DNA from: Gentiana macrophylla
Lineage: Eukaryota > Streptophyta > Magnoliopsida > Gentianales > Gentianaceae
Length of the DNA: 64,000 bases
Assembly: GCA_026214975.1 (NCBI GenBank)
Contig: CM047805.1
Span: 60,132,834 to 60,196,833, forward strand
Direction: 5' to 3'
Part shown: piece after piece, positions 56,980-64,000 of the stretch
How the letters are laid out: each line of letters starts with the position of its first letter
Numbering within the stretch: the first letter of the stretch is position 1
Made by a program: the position numbers and the translations under genes
Notes under the pieces: model-generated
Seen by the model: the letters and a program-made list of their open reading frames with translations, nothing else
Database searches by the model: none
Told to the model about the DNA's origin: nothing

Positions 56980-59863
56980 TGATGACGGTCAAATTATACC
57001 CGTAAAAGTCATCAACGTTGACCTTAAATCGAGATTAATAATATATATTTCATATTAAATCACATGTTTATATTTATTATTTAATGTTAAGTGATTATTA
57101 ATATGATATTTGGTATTTAGCCGTTTTTATTATTTAAAGCCGATTTATTGTGCGATAATTATTGATTTTGCAGATCACAACAAATCGAGAGGATTAATGT
57201 CATTCAATCAATTATCTCAAGATAAGGGAGGAAGAAAATCGGAGCATTAATCAAGAGATAAATTAGAGAAATCATATCAACACGCAAGCGTGGAGTGGGG
57301 AGCAAGATAGACGAGAAAAACGATTAACGTGTGCAAATGTTAGGTTCGGTCGACCGAGCCTATAGCTTCGGTCGACCGAGTGTCAGCTCTTGGTTGACCG
57401 AGTGTGTCGCTTTCAGGCGGTTTCCGGCTTATATCGTGCTTATCTTCTAGAACCACCCTAAGTCGGCAAAAACCTCTATATAAGCAAGCAGCTACAAAAT
57501 TGTAAAGACACACCAACATATATCTGAGAATATCATTCAATAAAATCACTCTATTCATATCTTGATTCAATGTAGTTTATTGAGGGTGTTTCCAGCAATT
57601 TAAGGGCTGCATTATGTAAGCCTTTATTTTCTGTTTCTTTTCTTTTAAGTAATTAATCCCTCCCAATTATGCTTTATTGTTTGAGTTAGTTAATTCATAG
57701 CTAGATGATGTAGATCTAGGTTATGTCGTTATGGATGTGGCGAAGCCTTGTCTATGAGGATCCCATAACCTACGTCATATACTTAGTTTCTATCCATGAA
57801 TCTGCATTGTTTAATTAATGTGTATCTATGTTAGTTTATATGAATGCTTTACGAATTACTGTTTAATCCGTTGTGTATGATGAAACGCTGAGAGATACGT
57901 TCAGGGATGTAATCTGGGGGAAAAAGACCATTCGGTCGACCGAGCCCAGCTATTCGGTCGACCGAGCCCTGTTTTATCCGTTAAATAGCCACGTCTTTAT
58001 GGTTAGGTTAACTTAATAGAATTTATTATCTCAGTAGGTATGGCTACGGCTACGTTGCTCGTCTGTTTTAATTAGCGTATGATTAGGAAATACCAATATA
58101 GGGCTCCTAGGTTGGCTCACGAATGATCTTCCGGGACTTTCAGCGAGATCTAGGTAGGTTTTGTATTTGGGAATTGAGCTCACCTAGTTATACGTAGATC
58201 GTAGATTAACATGAAACCGCAAGGTAATTGTTAATAGGATGTAGATCGATGCGATCGTTTAGGAAATACGCTAACCATAGGAATGTTGCCTGGACGAGGT
58301 GTACGGTTAATATCGGCATCCTTAGTGTCGTAAGTAGCGTGTGAGTTATATGAGATGGAGGCCTTAAAAAGCGAAGTCACGTAACAATAACACAGTGATC
58401 TAGTAACCTAACCGGTACTAAGTCAAGTTAAAGAGGATGACTCCCGTAGTAACTCAATTGGGAGCACAAGGATGGACTTCGGAGATGCTTTGATGGATCA
58501 CAGACGAGTTAAGAAAGCCCAAGATAAAAGAGGAAGAAAGCCCAGGGAGTGTAAGGCTCGGTCGACCGAGCTTTGTGCATTCGATCGACCGAGTGGGCCT
58601 ATAATCGAAGAAGTTCGGCACATTATTTGAGTCGGTTAGGTTTGAGTGTCGGCATTTAAAGTCGGTTCTCTATGACGGCTGAGGCTCTATATAAACACAA
58701 GTCCTTTGTATTTTTTATTATGCATTCACCAATATTCATTCATAAAAACATATAAGCAAATAAGGCTTGTGGAGGAGCTAAGGGTGCAAACATGTAAGCA
58801 TAAGGATCCCATACCCTACGTCCTCTACCTAATATCCACGGATGAATCTGTGTGTTTAATTTACGTGTATTTAGATTAGTTTATATGATGTCACGATGAT
58901 TCGCTATATAATCCGATTCGTATATGAAACATTTGAGAAATATGTTCGGGGATGTAAATCTGGGGAGTTAAACTCTCGGGTGACCGAGAGGTGTTACTCG
59001 GTCGACCGAGAGCACCTATTCGGTCGACCGAGGGTGGTCAAACCTGTTTTCATCCGTTAATCAGTCACGTCTTTATGATTAGGTTAGCTTAATTGAATTT
59101 ATTATCTCAGTAGGTATGGCTATGGCTACGTCACTCGCTTAATTTAACTAAAACGTGTAAAAAGGAAATACCGATATAAAACTCTTAGGTAGGCTTAGGA
59201 ATTGATCTTCGGACGTTCAGCGTTATCTAGGTAGGTTTATATTAGGGAATTACACGCACCTTGTTACACGTAGATCGTAAATTAGCATGAGACTATAACT
59301 TGGTAATTGTTAGTTGGACGAGGGTTTGAGTGATCGTTTCAGAAATACGCTAACCAAAGGAATGTTGCCCGGACGAGGTGTACGGTCAATATCGGCATCC
59401 TTAGAGTAGTAGCGTGTGAGTTATATGAGATGGAGGCACCAAAAGGCGAAGTCACGTAACAATACCACAGTGATATAGTGACCTACCGGTGCTACATCAA
59501 GCTTAGAGGATGACTCCCGTAGCCAATATAAAGAGATATGAACGGATTAATAGTTGATGAGTTTTGTTGTCATATAAATTGTCTAGATCCAAATGATTAT
59601 GGTTATAATTGGGCAGTTGATTACGTTATGTGTTTACATGTTGTTTATATGTTTGAGTGTGTCTTTCTTTTCTCGTACTCTATGTTGGTCATGGACCGTA
59701 TTTGTCAGACGAAATAAATAGGTTGACTATTTAAGTTAGGATCCACAAATTGATTCTCTGTGGGATCGACCTCGACTCTATCTAGCTATACTGCGATTGA
59801 ACCTAGTTCACTTGCTAGTGGTTATTTAGGCATCGAGTTAGTAATTTAACTTGACCTCAATCA
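56980..59863 (+). repeat. Chimeric Athila-like LTR (subfamily 1 joined to subfamily 2)
   Basis: 56980-58447 matches subfamily 1 from its start up to GATGACTCCCGTAG. From 58448 the sequence is subfamily 2 (matching 46281 onward) and runs to a genuine LTR end (CCTCAATCA) at 59863. A ~140 bp deletion lies at about 58797. The join is at GTAG|TAACTCAATTGG. Result: two TATA boxes (57478 and 58688) and palindrome clusters from both parents. Confidence 0.8.
57346..57405. promoter_or_regulatory. Palindrome triplet upstream of TATA, second subfamily 1 copy
   Basis: TCGGTCGACCGA at 57346-57357 and 57368-57379 (22 bp apart), followed by a degenerate TTGGTTGACCGA near 57389. Confidence 0.7.
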
Positions 59864-59869
59864 AGTTTT

Positions 59870-59887
59870 TGGCGCCGTTGCCGGGGA
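59870..59887 (+). other. Primer-binding site (tRNA-Asp type)
   Basis: TGGCGCCGTTGCCGGGGA, 6 bp after the LTR end, as at 44939. Confidence 0.9.
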
Positions 59888-60044
59888 ATCAATGGTCCAA
59901 TTGCTTAAATAATCTACTTGATTATTTCGTTTTTGTTTCTATTTTCTTTTACAAGTAAAATAAAAAATAAAAAAAAAATTAAAAAATTAAAAAAAATAAA
60001 AAAATAATAAATAAAATAAAAATTTATATATATGTTCTGTATGT

Positions 60045-60078
60045 TCGGTCGACCGAACAGTGTTACTCGGTCGACCGA
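60045..60078. promoter_or_regulatory. Palindrome pair in the leader upstream of gag
   Basis: Cores at 60045-60056 and 60067-60078, 22 bp apart, spacer ACAGTGTTAC. Same place in the leader as 45122-45155, after an A-rich tract (59955-60020). Confidence 0.7.
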
Positions 60079-60272
60079 GCTCTTTCATTGTTCTAATTTA
60101 TCTGACAGCATTGTTTTCCCTCTGTTTCTGTTTTTCCCCGTCAGTAGGTTGTAAGCCTAGCAGCAGTATGAGCAATCGATCGATCGTTAGTTTATTGACC
60201 GTTTGTTGTTTTTCGCATGTTGCAGATAATCAGAACTAAATCGCTCGGGTAAGATTGTTCGTGATAAACAAT

Positions 60273-60563
60273 ATGTCATCAAAACAATTCTCCAAGGTTA
60301 AGGAAGAGGATGTTAACGTTTTACGAACCAAGACAACACCAATGAAGCCGATGATGCAAAAGCTGAAGGAGAGAATAGCAAAAATGAAAGAAAGAATTCA
60401 GGAAGCCAGAAAGTCAAGGGAAGCGAGTGAAGCGTATGTAAAAAGAGGTATGTGTGCTTTAAATCCCGAAGTAATTTCTTCGAATTCGGATTCGGATTCA
60501 GATTCGTATATTGATTATATGGATTACATGTCGGAGATAGAGTCAGTTACGAGGGTAGCGTAG
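60273..60563 (+). pseudogene. Gag N-terminal remnant of an Athila-like element
   Basis: The frame starts MSSKQFSKVKEEDVN. It has a lysine-rich helical stretch (KLKERIAKMKERIQEARKS, about residues 29-47) and an acidic serine/aspartate tail. It stops at 60563, and the protease region begins only 70 bp later, so most of Gag (capsid and zinc knuckle) is deleted. The start was chosen because it follows the leader and PBS; an upstream in-frame ATG at 60255 is possible. Confidence 0.45.
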
Positions 60564-60631
60564 ATATGGAGCGACCTATAGTCACTGTGCTAAAGAGGCA
60601 AAATGTGTTGAAGATGAATCTCGGTTAATGC

Positions 60632-61045
60632 CAAAGTTAGGTGACCCTGGGGCATTCCTTGTAGATGTTACCCTAGAACAAGCACACTTGGGATTGGCTT
60701 TAATTGACTCGGATCAAGCTTAAACATTTTCCCTAAGAGCCTTTGCGATAGGAATATGATTCTGACTCCCACAAACACCCCGCTAAAAGTGAGATTCGCG
60801 GATAGTACTAGAACCATCATGTCTGGACAAATGAATAACATGATCATTGGTATCGGACAACTTCGGTTTAAGATAGATTTGGTCGTCATGGACATAGAGG
60901 AGCATCCGTATAGCCCAATTATCTTGGGTAGATCTTTTATTAATACCTCTAAGCCCTCATTCGTATGACTAGGCATGAGATCACATTGTTTGATGCTAAG
61001 GGTTACGAGACTTTTGGGATAAAGAATCACGAGTTCCCTATTCGG
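60632..61045 (+). pseudogene. Aspartic protease domain of an Athila-like Pol, frameshifted
   Basis: GDPGAFLVDVTLEQAHLGL leads to ALID, the expected active-site aspartate. At 60706-60710 the frame breaks, and the next frame reads LGSSLNIFPKSLCDR, the usual loop after the aspartate in Athila-type proteases. 60756-60968 continues with LVVMDIEEHPYSPIILGRSF, the conserved ILGR motif. A stop at 60967 is followed in another frame by RHEITLFDAKGYETFGI. The family cleaves Gag-Pol. This copy is broken at the active site and again after ILGR. No RT follows. Confidence 0.8.
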
Positions 61046-61560
61046 TAAGTGTAAACATTATAGAAGTCGTTGGTTCTAAACCAGATTTGATTCCAAGTTC
61101 AGAGGAGTGTGATGATGACAATGTTGACGATCGAGATGAGAAAGAGGTCCCGACAATCCTAAGCCGAGATAGAAGCGCTCGCCACTCGCACTGTTGTTAA
61201 TAAGAATGATGAAGCCTCGTTTTGAAACCTAAGGATAGAAGGAGGAAAGTCAAGCGACGAACTCGTAGAGTTCGCAATCAAGAAAGCTCATCGAAATCAA
61301 ACGATCCCGAAAGTCGGTGCCTGTTTAGATGGGACGGTTTGATTGTCTTTTTCGTCGACGTACATCCCACGGAAAGGCACTCGTGCAAAGAAATGGCAAG
61401 ACGCGGTGAAGGTTAGTCGGGTGAAGACCTGGCAAGTCAAGAACAATTCTTAGAGAGTGATATTTTGGGAAGTCGAGCTACCGACTTAAAGCGTAGAACT
61501 ATTTCTATCCTTCATTATTTTTATCTCTATTTTTATTTTTCTTTTTCTAAATAAAAGTAG
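61046..61560 (+). pseudogene. Tail of the Athila-like gag-protease region
   Basis: This is decayed coding sequence with an acidic stretch (EECDDDNVDDRDEKEV) and a basic stretch (KPKDRRRKVKRRTRRVRNQE, 61225-61285). It also occurs in part at 54486-54560 (GAAAGTCGAGCTGAGGAC against GGAAGTCGAGCTACCGAC). It could be the remnant of a linker downstream of the protease. RT, RNase H and integrase are missing. Confidence 0.4.
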
Positions 61561-62326
61561 CATGAAACGATAAGAAGTTTTTTTTTATTTTGCCGTGTTC
61601 CGACGACTGTTGAGTTAAGGATGTGCAAAAATATTTTTTTTTATTCGAATCGTTTTTATGTGAAGTGAAGTGTAGTAATTGAATCTTTGTAAAAAAATTT
61701 GTTGATTAAGGAAATGGTTATGCGTTATTTTACAAATGCTTAGACCAGATTGTTTGATTTATTCATGATAAGAATGAGGTTGCTTTTGTGCTTGAGGTGA
61801 CTTATTGGTTATAGAAAATTTTTTTGCGGTAGAGTGAAATAATAAATTTTGGCATGGTTATTTGTTTTAGATAATTTACGGTATGTCAAAATAATTAAAA
61901 TGGTTAACACCATTTATTTCTACATATCCCCATTCACCTTTCCCTCTTCCCAACCATTCACCTTTTTCTCTTCCCAATTTCTTTATTATCCCAATTCAAA
62001 TTTTCAAATTCCACCTTTCCACCTCATCAATCCCCAACAACTTTTCTCCACCAATCACATTCCACTTTTCAAACTCCATTTTCTCTATTTAGCCAACCCA
62101 TACTCTCTTTCATTTTCTTCATCCTTTTCCCCAATTCCTTCATCCCAATTCTCCATCTCCCTTTTTCTCAAACCCCGGTAGAAATCAAATGGAAATATTC
62201 TGAAAATCTTTATCCACTTCACCATTTCCACTCACCTTGAAAAGCCTAGCAAAATTTTTTCTGATCAAGTGATTCAGTCACGGGAAGGATACAGCACCAG
62301 ACGCTGTTGCTGTCAATTATCCACAC
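61561..62326 (+). other. Spacer and pyrimidine-rich leader upstream of ORF2
   Basis: After TTTTGCCGTGTTCCGA the region is non-coding. 61925-62180 is strongly C/T-rich (repeated CCACTTTTC, CCAATTC) and is matched in layout by 54940-55190. A 110-codon frame across it is low complexity and not credible as a protein. Confidence 0.5.
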
Positions 62327-62358
62327 TCGGTCAACCGAGTGACTGCTCGGTCGACCGA
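62327..62358. promoter_or_regulatory. Palindrome pair directly upstream of ORF2
   Basis: TCGGTCAACCGA at 62327-62338 and TCGGTCGACCGA at 62347-62358, 20 bp apart, about 50 bp before the ORF2 start codon. Confidence 0.65.
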
Positions 62359-62406
62359 GAGTCGGGTCGCCCCTTCCGTCTGCTGCTGCGCTGTTTATCT
62401 GTCGGG

Positions 62407-63123
62407 ATGCCGCCTAGAAGACGCAGAGCCGCCCAGTTCGTGGCTGTTGAAGGCAACATTCCATTAATCAACGGAGTGCCACAATTCGTGAGTCGGGAGG
62501 TATATTCTTCGTTTACTAATCATTTCGTTAATGCCCCTGTACATCGAGCTCGGGGTCTAGATTTGGACAATTGTGGGGATGAGCTTTTGGAGTTGGTGGA
62601 AAGTTATCAATGGCGTGATGTCGTCGCACCCCCAGGCTGGGTCAACGTCAATTGGGTAAGAGAATTTTATGCTTATTTGCGCATGCACCCCGACACCAAT
62701 GTCGTTATTATTCGTGGACGACCAATTGTAATTTCTCCGGGTACGATTAATGCTCATTTTGGGTTGGATATCTCGGAGGACGGGCCAGAGTATGTGGCGA
62801 CATTTGACGGGTCCGATGCTTGGTTGGAGGAAGTTGGAGCCTATCTGGGAATAGAATGGACTATAGGGGAGGTTGCCCGCACATTTGCGGAAACAGACTT
62901 TAGGAGATGGGAGGATAAGTGCCTTAACAGGCTTATCCGTTCTAACATCTTCCCGGCTAAGCATGTATCTACGGTTTACTACACTCATGCCACTTTGCTC
63001 TATTGGTTGTACATGGGATGGCCTGTGAATGTGGGGGCATTGATACGCAAGGAGATGACAGACGATGCTCTCAAGCCTCGGCACACCTTACCTTTTGGGT
63101 CACCGATCACTACATTCTCGTGA
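62407..63123 (+). CDS. Athila-type ORF2 with 'putative plant transposon protein' domain
   Basis: The start at 62407 (MPPRRRRAAQFVAVEG) was preferred over the in-frame 62269 start because the upstream codons are translated palindrome leader. The 238-codon frame contains VNVNWVREFYAYL (about residue 80) and VVIIRGRPIVISPGTINAHF (about 98-117), which match my knowledge of the plant transposon protein domain found in Athila-type and related elements (I believe Pfam PF20167). A stop at 63121 is followed in another frame (to 63305) by a plausible tail, RSRVPGVSGDSYVEPMPILS, so one frameshift near 63118 probably truncates it. Function of the domain is unknown. It lies downstream of the protease remnant and before the 3' LTR, where Athila elements carry their extra ORF. 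Confidence 0.75.
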   Translation: MPPRRRRAAQFVAVEGNIPLINGVPQFVSREVYSSFTNHFVNAPVHRARGLDLDNCGDELLELVESYQWRDVVAPPGWVNVNWVREFYAYLRMHPDTNVVIIRGRPIVISPGTINAHFGLDISEDGPEYVATFDGSDAWLEEVGAYLGIEWTIGEVARTFAETDFRRWEDKCLNRLIRSNIFPAKHVSTVYYTHATLLYWLYMGWPVNVGALIRKEMTDDALKPRHTLPFGSPITTFS

Positions 63124-63305
63124 GGAGCCGAGTGCCCGGTGTTAGCGGCGATTCCTATGTGGAACCAATGCCTATCCTATCTTTGAGTTCTGTCCCCACC
63201 TTTGTCGTTCACGGCCAAGACCAAGAAGGGGAACCCGAGGATGATGCTAACGAAGCCGGCCCGAACAATTTGCAACTAGCACCATTCAATCCAGGCTGGG
63301 ATTAA
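63124..63305 (+). pseudogene. Frameshifted C-terminal tail of ORF2
   Basis: The reading frame offset from the main ORF2 frame ends EDDANEAGPNNLQLAPFNPG and a stop at 63305. Its acidic tail is typical of the end of such ORFs. It overlaps the main frame from 63003 in shadow. Confidence 0.5.
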
Positions 63306-64000
63306 GTATTTTAATTTGAGTGTTTGCATTTCCTATAGTTAACGAGTTTTTATTTTGATTCAATTCTACTAGTATGTCGTGTTATATAGAGCAAGTTTCT
63401 CTGTTTCCTAAATTCGAACTCATGTAATGTTGGACTTCTTTGAAATATATTGAAATATAATCATTAATTTATGGACTTAAAAATGTTTAAGGAAATTCTT
63501 ATCCCTTTTACGGTCCCTTTTTACGATTATTATTATGCGGACTGGACTAACTCGTAACGAATGTAGAGCTTTGTTTAAGATGTGTGTTGCGTTGATTCTT
63601 CTTTCGCTTTCTGCTATGCCACCGCCTTTGCTGTGCTGTTGAACTTTGCGAATCTCCAAGACTTGTTCAACGTCCACCCTTATCCGAGCTAAGTTCCTTT
63701 TTTGAGCTTGTTATTTTGGATTTTATACATTGGGGACAATGCATGGTTTAAGTGGGGGTACATGTCACTTAGCTCAAATGAGTAATTCCATATATCAAAT
63801 GAGAAATAAAATGAAAAACAAAAAAAAACATTAAAACTTTTAAACTTAGAATCACATTTACTTTTGTGAGTTCCACGATAATTATATCTAATAAGAAATA
63901 AACCATACTTCATGAGTACGTGATCACTTTATATGCGATTTATTGATTAGTAAACTTAATGATATTCATATTGTCCGTTGCAAGTAGTTGTTTATTATTC
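63306..64000 (+). other. 3' internal region of the last Athila-like element, cut by the window end
   Basis: GGGGACAATGCATGGTTTAA with GTGGGGG (63732-63758) matches 56012-56038, and TTCATGAGTACGTGATCA (63910) matches 56187. By comparison with 56275-56980, the PPT and 3' LTR should begin about 700 bp to the right of the window. No genes seen. Confidence 0.6.

Overview
This window looks like nuclear DNA of a flowering plant, probably a eudicot. It is AT-rich and almost entirely transposable elements. I recognise no intact host gene, no rRNA gene and no functional tRNA gene. The plant assignment rests on Ty1/copia, Ty3/gypsy (chromovirus-, Tat- and Athila-type) and CACTA elements, tRNA-Met and tRNA-Asp primer-binding sites, and an inserted fragment of plastid trnV-UAC with the start of its group II intron.

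Layout. 1-1399: minus-strand copia (Sirevirus-like) LTR cut by the window edge. 1400-2685: unassigned DNA and an old copia LTR. 2686-8555: decayed Tat/Retand-like element with a 5' LTR, a gag remnant, two arrays of tandem short inverted repeats, duplicated antisense coiled-coil ORF remnants, a nested copia LTR and the start of the 3' LTR. 8556-27033: non-autonomous chromovirus-type element 'A' (minus). It holds a complete gag-only copia element (10951-19774, TSD TGAGA) and a solo LTR (20430-22852, TSD AATAG) that carries the plastid insert. 27034-28803: left part of a CACTA-like element inserted in the LTR of A. 28804-43135: second copy 'B' of the same chromovirus-type family (plus, head-to-head with A), holding a non-autonomous CACTA element (33153-40227, TSD GAA). 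43136-64000: mosaic of Athila-like LTRs of three subfamilies in both orientations, with remnants of gag and protease and a mostly open ORF2.

A and B serve as each other's empty-site controls: all three nested insertions can be read base by base against the uninterrupted copy. The junctions imply a concentric nest (Tat-like > A > CACTA-2 > B > Athila), whose right-hand halves should lie beyond the window.

The most unusual signal is a regulatory-looking architecture. A 12-14 bp perfect palindrome (core TCGGTCGACCGA) occurs in clusters of two or three at a nearly constant 20-23 bp (mostly 22 bp) start-to-start spacing, with unrelated ~10 bp spacers. The clusters sit at equivalent places in three diverged Athila LTR subfamilies (upstream of TATA and again downstream), in the leader after the PBS, and just upstream of ORF2. 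The unrelated chromovirus solo LTR has the same architecture with another core (GACGGGCGTC, period 21-22 bp). The Tat-like element carries tandem short inverted repeats whose two arms change together. I know of no description of this, but I could not search.
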